Origin: Pseudomonadota bacterium
Lineage (GTDB): Bacteria; Bdellovibrionota; JAFGOL01
NCBI GenBank assembly: GCA_026390535.1
Contig: JAPLFT010000067.1
Span: forward strand, 1-5,984
Length of the DNA: 5,984 bases
Reading direction: 5' to 3'
The notes below the pieces were generated by a model that did no database searches, was not told where the DNA came from, and saw only the letters and a program-made list of their open reading frames with translations. A program made the translations under genes and the position numbers. Position 1 is the stretch's first letter. Every line of letters begins with the position of its first letter. Positions 1 to 5,984 of the stretch are shown piece by piece.

Positions 1-1
1 A

Positions 2-646
2 ACAGGTGTTGATCCAACAGCAACTTTTGCAACAGATACGCCTTACAACAATCAAGCTATTACGGATCAGGATTTCTTTATTATTAGAGTAACAGCGCAG
101 GACGCTACGACAATTCTTTACTATAAGATAGTTGTAACAGTCTTACCTACATATTCTCTTGCCGCTGCTGGTCCTTCCGGCGGTTGGATATTCTACATAA
201 ACGCAAATTATGCAACTGACGGTTGGAGATATTTAGAGGCCGGTGCCTTATCCACCCAAACGACTGCTTATTGGAGTAATACTTCGCATTCAATTGGAAC
301 ATCGAGCGACATTGGCACCGGACAGGCCAATACAACTGCTATTGTTACATATCTGAATAGTATTCCAGAAACGGGTATGGCGGCACAAGTTTGTAATGAC
401 CTAAGTGTTACAAACGGGGCATTTACTTACAACGACTGGTTCCTGCCGGCATTAAGCGAAGTTGGCCAGATGTATGCAAATATAAAAGTAGTTGGTGGTT
501 TTACCACGGACCCCAACACCTTCTATTGGAGTTCTACTGAAAACGGTCCTTCAAATGTCCTTCTGGTAAATTTCAACAATGGAACTCAGCCTACAGCCAG
601 TAAAAGCTTTGGTCCGTTACGTTTCCGTTGTGCCAGGGCTTTTTAA
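2..646 (+). CDS. Secreted/surface protein, C-terminal part: cadherin-like domain plus DUF1566 (Lcl C-terminal) domain
   Basis: The reading frame is open from base 2 and ends at TAA 644-646, giving 214 visible residues; the N-terminus lies outside the window. Residues 1 to about 50 resemble a cadherin-like beta-sandwich: alternating hydrophobic strands end in a pattern close to 'I.RVTAQDATT.LYYKIVVTV', like the VTAEDGT-tktYtI-V signature of that family. After a linker, residues from about 58 to the end match the DUF1566/Lcl C-terminal family: GWRYLEAG, YWSN, a DWFLPALSEV motif, FYWSSTE, and the terminal FRCARAF. Cys131 and Cys210 are well placed for the disulfide usual in this domain. Such domains sit at the C-terminus of exported adhesin-like proteins, and the Legionella Lcl domain binds host or environmental polysaccharides. 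The role here is inferred as surface binding; the ligand is unknown. An internal ATG at 377 lies in mid-domain and is not the true start. Confidence 0.85.
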   Translation, partial: TGVDPTATFATDTPYNNQAITDQDFFIIRVTAQDATTILYYKIVVTVLPTYSLAAAGPSGGWIFYINANYATDGWRYLEAGALSTQTTAYWSNTSHSIGTSSDIGTGQANTTAIVTYLNSIPETGMAAQVCNDLSVTNGAFTYNDWFLPALSEVGQMYANIKVVGGFTTDPNTFYWSSTENGPSNVLLVNFNNGTQPTASKSFGPLRFRCARAF

Positions 647-739
647 CGGATTAACTATAGAGAGTAAATGAGTCAAATTAGGACAACTACTAGGCAAAAC
701 AAGCAAACTACCCTGCTCCGGTTGTTGTAAAAACTAGGG
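647..739. other. Convergent intergenic gap, no clear terminator
   Basis: This 93-bp gap separates two convergent genes, so a bidirectional terminator would be expected. The only inverted repeat seen is ACAAC (683-687) with GTTGT (724-728), five pairs around a 36-base loop. No T-run follows on either strand in the right place. I therefore do not call an intrinsic terminator. Confidence 0.5.
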
Positions 740-1705
740 TTAATAAGTACTCAAAGTAGCAGCAAATGGCTCTAACGCAACTTCCGAAGCGTGATCGATC
801 GGGGTTAACGCATCAACGATCGTCTTATAATCCTTGCAATTTGAAGTTGTAATAGTATCAGTTACGTTACTTGCGCTCTTGGTAGCAGCGTCATAGCAAT
901 AGTACTGATTTAGTAAGCCTACGTGATCCGAGGCTTTGATCAGAAAGTATCCTGTGCCCTGAGATACTCCATAGCCCCTCATCTCGATCCAATATCCACT
1001 ATCCCCCAACGGCGGATTTGCTTTTGTAAGTCTTAATGTAAATGTGTGGGTCCCTGCATTGCCGTAGAATTCAGACCTCATGGAAAAAGGATCCATGTAT
1101 GCAACAAGTCTTATCTGAAGGTCCTTTGTTGTTTCGTCATAAATACCCTGATAAATACTTGAGCCTTTACAGGTCGTGCTGTTGCTGCATTCTGCACTTA
1201 GTGAGTACATTGTGTGTTGCTTGTTGCCCACAACCTTACCGACAGTATAGGAAGTGTTTGTGTTTTTTGTGTCTGTGCTCTGCCATCCCAGCGTATCGTA
1301 ACACGTATATGTCATATCAAAGTTTGTAGCAAAGAAGCCGGAAGAATTTACATCCGTGTTAAAGAACGGAACTGTGTTGATCCCGGCAATGATAGTCTTG
1401 GAACAAGTTGTCTTCCTTACGGTTGATGTGGCAGAATCAAGATCATTAAGCAGGTGATAAATGTTATTTACGCCTAGTGTTGTATCTTCTGCTGGATCCA
1501 TAAAAACGGCCTTGATCTCATCGCTCATTACTCCCCAAGTTATCGAATTGGAGCTAACCGCTGTATTAGCGCTTAACACAGGCAGTGTGTTTTTTGTAGC
1601 ATTAAGGAAGATGGCGTCACTGTTGTTACTACCGGAACCACCGCAATTGACCAACAACATACCCGCCACAATCGAAAAGAACGAAAAAATGATTTTTTTC
1701 TTCAT
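740..1705 (-). CDS. Putative outer-membrane or periplasmic lipoprotein of unknown function
   Basis: The protein has 321 residues and stops at TAA. An ATG four codons upstream (1717) is possible, but the ATG at 1705 has a strong GGAGG ribosome site five bases before it and starts directly with the signal peptide MKKK, so it is preferred. Residues 1-20 form a lysine-rich n-region and a hydrophobic core ending LLVN, followed by Cys21 and a Gly/Ser/Asn-rich tether. This is a type II signal with Asn at -1, a relaxed lipobox typical of spirochaetes. The mature part is rich in Ser, Thr and Asn and has six further cysteines (101, 135, 173, 179, 270, 290), an even number suited to disulfides in an exported protein. 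No enzyme motif or known domain is recognised. Aromatic, beta-prone segments at about 196-260 suggest a mostly beta fold. It is convergent with the surface-protein gene and divergent from the GH130 gene. Export as a lipoprotein is fairly sure; function is unknown. Confidence 0.85.
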   Translation of the reverse strand: MKKKIIFSFFSIVAGMLLVNCGGSGSNNSDAIFLNATKNTLPVLSANTAVSSNSITWGVMSDEIKAVFMDPAEDTTLGVNNIYHLLNDLDSATSTVRKTTCSKTIIAGINTVPFFNTDVNSSGFFATNFDMTYTCYDTLGWQSTDTKNTNTSYTVGKVVGNKQHTMYSLSAECSNSTTCKGSSIYQGIYDETTKDLQIRLVAYMDPFSMRSEFYGNAGTHTFTLRLTKANPPLGDSGYWIEMRGYGVSQGTGYFLIKASDHVGLLNQYYCYDAATKSASNVTDTITTSNCKDYKTIVDALTPIDHASEVALEPFAATLSTY

Positions 1706-1710
1706 ATCGC

Positions 1711-1715
1711 CCTCC
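1711..1715 (-). promoter_or_regulatory. Ribosome binding site of the lipoprotein gene
   Basis: A perfect GGAGG on the minus strand lies five bases before the ATG at 1705. It decides between the two in-frame ATG codons: the upstream ATG at 1717 overlaps the site itself and has no comparable purine box. Confidence 0.8.
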
Positions 1716-1733
1716 ATTGCTGTAAGTACATAA

Positions 1734-1739
1734 AGTATA
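1734..1739 (-). promoter_or_regulatory. Possible -10 box for the lipoprotein gene
   Basis: On the minus strand TATACT matches the sigma-70 -10 consensus at five of six bases and lies about 30 bases before the ATG at 1705. No good -35 box is found at the usual distance; only a weak GTG-TTT-like stretch is there. The call is tentative. Confidence 0.3.
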
Positions 1740-1826
1740 GATCATGTATTCTGAAAACACCATCGGATTTCATAGTCCTGTGGTGATGGTTGGCCGCTTG
1801 CAAATGATAGTCTTATAAGGATGGTT

Positions 1827-1832
1827 TATAAC
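1827..1832 (+). promoter_or_regulatory. Possible -10 box for the GH130 gene
   Basis: TATAAC matches the -10 consensus at five of six bases, 35 bases before the ATG at 1867. TTGCAA at 1798-1803 is the only -35-like word, and it is 23 bases away, too far for a standard sigma-70 promoter. A second candidate, TATAAG at 1814-1819, is too close to it. The call is weak. Confidence 0.2.
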
Positions 1833-1847
1833 AGTAGTCTTTGAATA

Positions 1848-1861
1848 TCTACAAAAGTAGA
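1848..1861 (+). promoter_or_regulatory. Small hairpin in the GH130 leader, next to the start codon
   Basis: TCTAC (1848-1852) and GTAGA (1857-1861) can form five pairs closed by an AAAA loop, ending five bases before the ATG at 1867. It would occupy the place where a ribosome site is expected; none is seen there. An alternative pairing, TAGTCT (1835-1840) with AGACTA (1859-1864), excludes it. Either could affect initiation, but short stems like this also arise by chance. Confidence 0.2.
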
Positions 1862-1866
1862 CTAGT

Positions 1867-3276
1867 ATGTATGACGAAGGCAAAAAAAATCATATGCGGA
1901 TATTCTCTTTTTTTAATAAGAAAAAAAAACTTTCTTCATACCACGAAGAACGCTCCGTCCTGGTAGAAAATGTAAATCTTGATTCCCCACAGCATAACAA
2001 TATGAAAGGGATCCCCGGAATATTCAAACGGATCCTTTATAAGAGAATGGATAAAATTTCTCCTGACAAGAGAAGGGTGATTGCGAGGTTCCTGGAGATC
2101 AACGACCGTATCCAACTGATAAATATAATCAAAAGAGCTCTTGGCCTTGACGAGAAATCGATGACTGAAGAAATCAAAAAAACAATGAGGGAGTTCTCCG
2201 GCAGGCATAAATCCGTAGAGGATATTTTTATGCAGAACTATGCCCGAGTGGAAAAATACGTGACTGGCATAGATCCGTCAGTAACCAAAGAAAGAAAGCT
2301 TTTCATAGGTTCTCTTTTTACCATGGAGTACTCGAATGAATCCACAAGTCTTTTCGTTATATATCCCAAACAGAATGACATGAAAAACGGGCAAACACGG
2401 GTGATCTTCAGTTTCCGGGCTACAGGAGAAGGACATATTTCATCAATAGTATTCAGAAGTGCCATCATAGAAAAGAATAATTATGTATATATCGAGCCTG
2501 TCAGCCGTTATGTCTCAACTCCCAAAGCGAATATTCTTTCATATTTGGATTATGAATTGGATTTTCCTGAAGACCACCTTATATCGGAGAGGGTTATATT
2601 CCCCGTTGCTGATGAAGAAGGTCACGGTATCGAGGATGCCAGATTCGTGCGCTTTGCTAATGATGACGGAAGCTATATCTATTATGCAACATATACGGCC
2701 TATAACTGATACACCATCAAACCCAAGTTACTTGAGACAAAGGACTTTCACTATTTCAGGATGATGACACTTAGCGGCACTTACGCTGTCGACAAGGGCA
2801 TGGCATTGTTCCCAAAAAAGATCGGCGGAAAATACGCTATGCTCGGTAGATTTGACAGCGAAAATCTTTATCTTATGTATTCAGACGACATTCGTTCATG
2901 GAATGATGCAAAAAAAATCCTAATTCCCATGAATCCCTGGGAATATATAAAGATAGGCAATTGCGGATCGCCTATAGATACAAAAGAAGGATGGATACTC
3001 TTGACTCACGGCGTAGGACCGATGCGAAAGTATTGTATCGGGGTAGCACTGCTCAACAGGGATGATCCGTCAAAGGTAATCGCAAGGTTAAAGGACCCTC
3101 TTATCAGCCCGACAGAGAGAGAAAGAGAAGGATATGTCCCCAACGTTGTTTATAGCTGCGGATCTATACTTTTGAATGAAAAGCTGATAATTCCATACGC
3201 GTCCGCGGATTCCGTATCAAGCATCGCAGTAATAAGTCTTAACGAGCTTCTTAATAAACTGTTGAACAGAAAATAA
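1867..3276 (+). pseudogene. GH130-family beta-mannoside phosphorylase/hydrolase-like protein, interrupted by an in-frame TGA
   Basis: Read through one TGA, this frame encodes 469 residues, about the length of family relatives, and ends at TAA 3274-3276. GH130 enzymes are five-bladed beta-propellers that phosphorolyse or hydrolyse beta-mannosides, using one Asp as general acid. Visible motifs: FSGRHKSVEDIF (110-121), FRATGEGHISSI.FR (183-197), GIEDARFVRF (254-263, with Asp257 the likely catalytic acid), ATYTAYN (274-280), KGMALFP, GNCGSPI (364-370), LTHGVGPMRKY (379-389), EREGYVPNVVYSCG (419-432) and PYASAD. The TGA at residue 281 replaces the Gly usual in this 'AYDG' motif; the next residues, YTIKPKLLETKDF, continue the family pattern without a frame change. 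The start is uncertain: ATG 1867 lacks a clear ribosome site, while ATG 1894 has GAAGG 13 bases upstream. The first 50 or so residues are a Lys-rich, low-complexity extension. No signal peptide is seen, so it is probably cytoplasmic. The family is sure; the substrate is not. Without readthrough the 280-residue product would lack the last propeller blades. Confidence 0.85.
2707..2709 (+). other. In-frame TGA codon interrupting the GH130 gene
   Basis: The codons around it read TAT-AAC-TGA-TAC-ACC. A single G-to-T change from GGA would produce it, and Gly is the residue expected in the family at this point. Frame and conservation are intact on both sides. The downstream ATG-ATG at 2761-2766 has AGG only one base or so before it, so it is a poor site for restarting translation. 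Confidence 0.85.
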
Positions 3277-3277
3277 A

Positions 3278-5521
3278 CTATTCGAGATTTTCTATTTCAT
3301 ATTCTTCGTTTATTGCCAGCTGCGCGAGCAGAAAAGATATAGTACTTTCTGCACCCTGATTCATACTTATGCCTTCCTTCATAAGACCGTCGGAGCAGCC
3401 CTTTGATTCTATATCGTACATAGGTATGCTAAGATCGTTCTCGCCCAGGAACCAGTCAAACGCGTTTCTCATTTTTACCAGATATTCTTTATCTTTTGTT
3501 ATTCTGTAAGCCGACTGCATGGCAAGCACGACTGCAGCAGCATCTATCGGCTGCTGGTCAAACTGTGCTTTTTTTTCACCTTTTGTGTACCAGCCATTGT
3601 TGCCTATTATAGAAAGCATACCTCCCTTAAAAATATTCTTCTCCAGGAACGACAAAGATTCTTTAGCTACTTCAAGTATTTTCTCATCATTTAGAATACT
3701 GAAGGAGTTGAATAACGCCATCGGCATCACGGCATTGTCATAACATAATATTCCTTCGAACCATTTCCAGTCCCCGTCGGAATTTCTGTAATATGCCTCC
3801 AGTATGTCTTTTGTCACGTTCTTGAGCAGATCAAGCGTATAATCGTCCGAGCCGAAAGCCCGAATATAGCAGACAAGTCCCATGGCAGAAAAAGCCTTAC
3901 CCCGCAGATTTAGCTTTGGAATTATTTTTAAAGATTTGGTGATCATGTCCGAAGAAAAAGATCTCAAAGTCTTATTTGAAGTCTTCCATGCCAAAAAACC
4001 GAGCGCCCATATTGCCCTGCCGTTCGAATCATCGGAGCCTTCTTCTTCCAGATGATCGCGTGTGTAACTGAAAAAATTCGCGAACCCACCGCTTTCTCTC
4101 TGCATATATCTTACAAAACTGCAATATGTCGTCAGGAGTTCTTTTGCCTGTTCATCCTTAAATAAGAACACCGCCCACGCTGCAACCATCAGGGCCCTGG
4201 CATTATCGTCAAGGCAGTAACCTGTGCTCCTTTCCGGTATTATATATTTTGCATGTTGTATTATCCCTGTATCATCCGTAAGCCTTTTGAGATGTTTTAG
4301 ATCAAAAGGCGGTATTCTCATTACGACGGAAGACTTCGCATACTTAAGCAGATCTCCTCTCTTATAAGAAGAAACTTTTAAAAACAGATCAGCATACTTG
4401 GCAGAGACAACATCCCATCTCATCTGCCGACCATAATTGTAAGTCTTTTTCTGTAGCGCTTTAAGTTTTTTTTCATCCTGCAAAAGTTCACGCAGTATAG
4501 AAGAAAGTTTTTCAGAATCGTTAAAGTCAAAAAGATATCCTCTCCCATCCGCCAGCACTTCCTCTGCATGCCAGTAGGGAGTGGAGAGTATCGCGTTGCC
4601 GGCACCTATGGCGTACGAAAGTGTTCCGCTAACTGCCTGTGCTTTGTTCATATACGGAGTCACATAGATATCCGAGGCCTGGAGCCATGCATATAGTTCT
4701 TCTATTGAGACAAATCTCTCGTCAAATATCACGTGAGATTGTAATTTCAATTTCTCTACCAATCTTACCAGACTTTCTCTGTATCTGTCTCCGTGTTCTT
4801 TATATACGTGAGGATGGGTCTTTCCAAGGACAACATAAGTAATATCCGGGAAATCCTTTATTAGAGGAGGAAGGGCTCTGATCACTGTCTCTATACCTTT
4901 ATTCGGCGACAAGAGACCAAAAGTCAGTATCATTTTTTTGCCTTCTAATTTGAACCGTTTTTTGAAAGGTGAAGAGTCTATTGATGAAAAGTTTGGAGTT
5001 CCATGGAATATCATCTCTATTTTATCTTCGGGGACATTGTATATGTTTTTGAGCATCTTTTTCGATTTGTCGCTCATAACAATTAACTTTGCAGAGTATT
5101 TTGATATTTCCGTCATGATCCTTTTCTGGTTCGGGCGCGGTGTCATGAGTACTGTATGAAAAGTAGTTACAAGCGGTATCGTTAGCTTAGAAAGCAGCGA
5201 GAGTATATATTCTCCGTCCTCTCCTCCAAATATCCCGAATTCATGCTGAAGGCACGCAACCTGTGCATTACTGGTATTGATAATATTAGCAGCTTCCAGA
5301 TAATCTTTTAGTTTTGACTGGTTTATAGAGAACAGTACCTTGGAAGGATAGTCGTAAGACCTGCCTTCATCATTCATAGCTATGGCAAACAGATTTGATC
5401 TGCTCGAAAATTGTTTTTCTACAGCAGCCAAAAGGTCGCTCGTAAACGTAGCTATCCCGCATATCCTCGGCAGATAATTCCCAATAAAAGCTACATTGCA
5501 ATGTTTTTTATATCCGAACAA
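3278..5521 (-). CDS. Two-domain protein: GT4-like glycosyltransferase fused to an alpha/alpha-toroid glycosidase-like domain
   Basis: The protein has 747 residues, TTG start and TAG stop. TTG 5521 is chosen because GGGAG lies nine bases upstream and the Rossmann strand follows at once (VAFIGNYLPRICGIATFT, 10-27). Residues 1-385 form a GT-B glycosyltransferase: QHEFGIFGG (92-100), TTFHTV (119-124), IFHGTP (171-176), FGLLSPNKGIE (201-211, donor-binding Lys208), and QAVSGTLSYAIGAG (295-308) then STPYWHAEEVL. In GT4 enzymes the last region carries E-x7-E; here the aligned positions are Gln295 and Tyr303. Residues about 400-740 are helical with toroid motifs LTDDTGIIQHA (413-423), GYCLDDNARAL (434-444), SNGRAIWALG (499-508), WKWFEG...YDNAVMP (586-600) and FDQQPIDAAA (654-663). 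This resembles (alpha/alpha)6 glycosidases and epimerases. There is no signal peptide or membrane span, so it is probably cytosolic, assembling a glycan from nucleotide sugar. The GH130 gene alongside suggests a mannoside. Donor, acceptor and toroid activity are unknown. Confidence 0.88.
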   Translation of the reverse strand: MFGYKKHCNVAFIGNYLPRICGIATFTSDLLAAVEKQFSSRSNLFAIAMNDEGRSYDYPSKVLFSINQSKLKDYLEAANIINTSNAQVACLQHEFGIFGGEDGEYILSLLSKLTIPLVTTFHTVLMTPRPNQKRIMTEISKYSAKLIVMSDKSKKMLKNIYNVPEDKIEMIFHGTPNFSSIDSSPFKKRFKLEGKKMILTFGLLSPNKGIETVIRALPPLIKDFPDITYVVLGKTHPHVYKEHGDRYRESLVRLVEKLKLQSHVIFDERFVSIEELYAWLQASDIYVTPYMNKAQAVSGTLSYAIGAGNAILSTPYWHAEEVLADGRGYLFDFNDSEKLSSILRELLQDEKKLKALQKKTYNYGRQMRWDVVSAKYADLFLKVSSYKRGDLLKYAKSSVVMRIPPFDLKHLKRLTDDTGIIQHAKYIIPERSTGYCLDDNARALMVAAWAVFLFKDEQAKELLTTYCSFVRYMQRESGGFANFFSYTRDHLEEEGSDDSNGRAIWALGFLAWKTSNKTLRSFSSDMITKSLKIIPKLNLRGKAFSAMGLVCYIRAFGSDDYTLDLLKNVTKDILEAYYRNSDGDWKWFEGILCYDNAVMPMALFNSFSILNDEKILEVAKESLSFLEKNIFKGGMLSIIGNNGWYTKGEKKAQFDQQPIDAAAVVLAMQSAYRITKDKEYLVKMRNAFDWFLGENDLSIPMYDIESKGCSDGLMKEGISMNQGAESTISFLLAQLAINEEYEIENLE

Positions 5522-5535
5522 ACTTGTTTTCTCCC
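5519..5535 (-). promoter_or_regulatory. Ribosome binding site and TTG start of the glycosyltransferase gene
   Basis: On the minus strand GGGAG (5535-5531) is followed by nine bases and then TTG (5521-5519). No ATG or GTG lies at a better place before the conserved first beta-strand, so the rare TTG start is supported both by the ribosome site and by the protein family's N-terminus. Confidence 0.7.
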
Positions 5536-5553
5536 GTTTGGTTACTATACCTC

Positions 5554-5973
5554 TTAATCGTGAATAATCATCTTATCTTTAATCGCTGCCGTAACTATGA
5601 TCAATACTGCTCCTAGAATTAAAAGTATACCGCCCCATTGAAACTGTGCTACCGGAATTGCTGTGTTGGCTAGTGAACTTCCCCCTGTCAGGGTTTCCAT
5701 GTTTAATTTAATTTCATGAAGCCAGATCCGGAAGTAAATAAAACTAAAGGTTAACGTTAATAAAGATCCCACTCCTGTGAACCATAGCCACTTATATTTT
5801 CTGGTTAGTGTTAAAACAAAAGAGGTTGCGGCAAGTATAAGGATTATGGTCGTTTCAACCTCTCTGCTAAGATAATTTATACTTTTGAATGCCGGCAGGT
5901 TTAAAAGCGGAGCAAATACTCCTGCAGCAAGTAGAATGGAACCGGTAAATCCTAGCATCTGTTTTTTGCCCAT
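5554..5973 (-). CDS. Small four-helix integral membrane protein of unknown function
   Basis: The protein has 139 residues, ATG start and TAA stop. GAGG (5984-5981) seven bases before the ATG supports the start. Four hydrophobic segments are clear: about 7-27, 40-57, 62-84 and 113-131. Short basic loops (RKYK at 58-61, and KDK near the end) and the Lys-rich start (MGKKQ) place positive charge between or beside helices. Segments MGKKQMLGFTGSILL, LTLTRKYKWLWFTGVGSL and FQWGGILLILGAVLIIV resemble a widespread family of small uncharacterised bacterial membrane proteins beginning 'MgkKqllGliGSI'; this is from memory, not a search. The gene ends 32 bp before the glycosyltransferase start on the same strand, so the two are probably one transcript whose promoter lies beyond the right edge of the window. 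A role in anchoring or supporting glycan synthesis is only a guess from position. Confidence 0.85.
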   Translation of the reverse strand: MGKKQMLGFTGSILLAAGVFAPLLNLPAFKSINYLSREVETTIILILAATSFVLTLTRKYKWLWFTGVGSLLTLTFSFIYFRIWLHEIKLNMETLTGGSSLANTAIPVAQFQWGGILLILGAVLIIVTAAIKDKMIIHD

Positions 5974-5984
5974 TTTTAATCCTC

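Noticed and set aside
147..335. Minus-strand 62-codon frame in the surface-protein gene
   Set aside because: It is antisense to DUF1566 coding sequence and its composition is not protein-like.
683..728. ACAAC/GTTGT inverted repeat as a terminator
   Set aside because: It has five pairs with a 36-base loop and no suitable T-run on either strand.
793..822. Two CGATCG palindromes around GTTAAC
   Set aside because: They lie inside the lipoprotein coding sequence and are explained by the codons; there is no sign of a site-specific element.
1042..1733. Plus-strand open frames over the lipoprotein gene
   Set aside because: They are antisense to a gene with a clear signal peptide, lipobox and ribosome site, and their translations show no domain-like pattern.
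1821..1844. Seven-codon leader peptide (ATG GTT TAT ... TGA) before the GH130 gene
   Set aside because: The purine box abuts the ATG, leaving no spacing, and no regulatory codon run or attenuator hairpin follows.
2707..2760. TGA as a selenocysteine codon
   Set aside because: The family has Gly here, not Cys, and the only stem downstream is CAAG-TTA-CTTG, four pairs, far too weak for a bacterial SECIS element.
2761..3276. The GH130 C-terminal part as an independent gene starting at 2761
   Set aside because: It begins in the middle of a propeller domain, has no ribosome site at proper distance, and the codons before it continue the family sequence in frame.
3519..5159. Plus-strand open frames within the glycosyltransferase gene
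   Set aside because: They are short antisense frames opposite strongly conserved glycosyltransferase motifs.

Overview
This window comes from a bacterium of moderate to low GC content. Five protein genes are visible. The best guess at lineage is an environmental spirochaete, possibly Leptospira-like. That rests on a Lcl C-terminal/DUF1566 surface protein with a cadherin-like repeat, and on a lipoprotein whose signal ends Leu-Val-Asn-Cys, a relaxed lipobox of the kind common in spirochaetes. This placement is an inference from protein style only, because there is no rRNA or other phylogenetic marker. No tRNA, rRNA, CRISPR array, insertion sequence or convincing intrinsic terminator was found.

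Layout from left to right: (1) Bases 2-646 (+) are the 3' end of a secreted or surface protein, with a cadherin-like beta-sandwich followed by a DUF1566/Lcl-type C-terminal domain. (2) Bases 740-1705 (-) encode a 321-residue lipoprotein of unknown function, convergent with gene 1. (3) Bases 1706-1866 form a divergent control region with weak promoter-like boxes and a repeated TAGTC word. (4) Bases 1867-3276 (+) encode a GH130-family beta-mannoside phosphorylase/hydrolase-like protein. It is interrupted by one in-frame TGA at 2707-2709 and reads on perfectly in the same frame. (5) Bases 3278-5521 (-) encode a 747-residue two-domain protein: a GT4-like glycosyltransferase fused to an alpha/alpha-toroid, glycosidase-like domain. 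It starts at TTG. (6) Bases 5554-5973 (-) encode a 139-residue protein with four membrane segments, 32 bp upstream of gene 5 and probably cotranscribed with it.

The functional core is the GH130/glycosyltransferase pair. From memory, proteins of these two architectures often lie next to each other in bacterial genomes, which suggests they act on the same, probably mannose-containing, glycan: one builds it and the other cleaves or phosphorolyses it. Here they face each other with a single base between their stop codons.

The most notable anomaly is the TGA in the GH130 gene. It falls where the family normally has a glycine, with conserved sequence continuing immediately afterwards. A recent nonsense mutation or sequence error is the simplest explanation. 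Readthrough or UGA-glycine recoding is possible but poorly supported, because the other genes contain no in-frame TGA.
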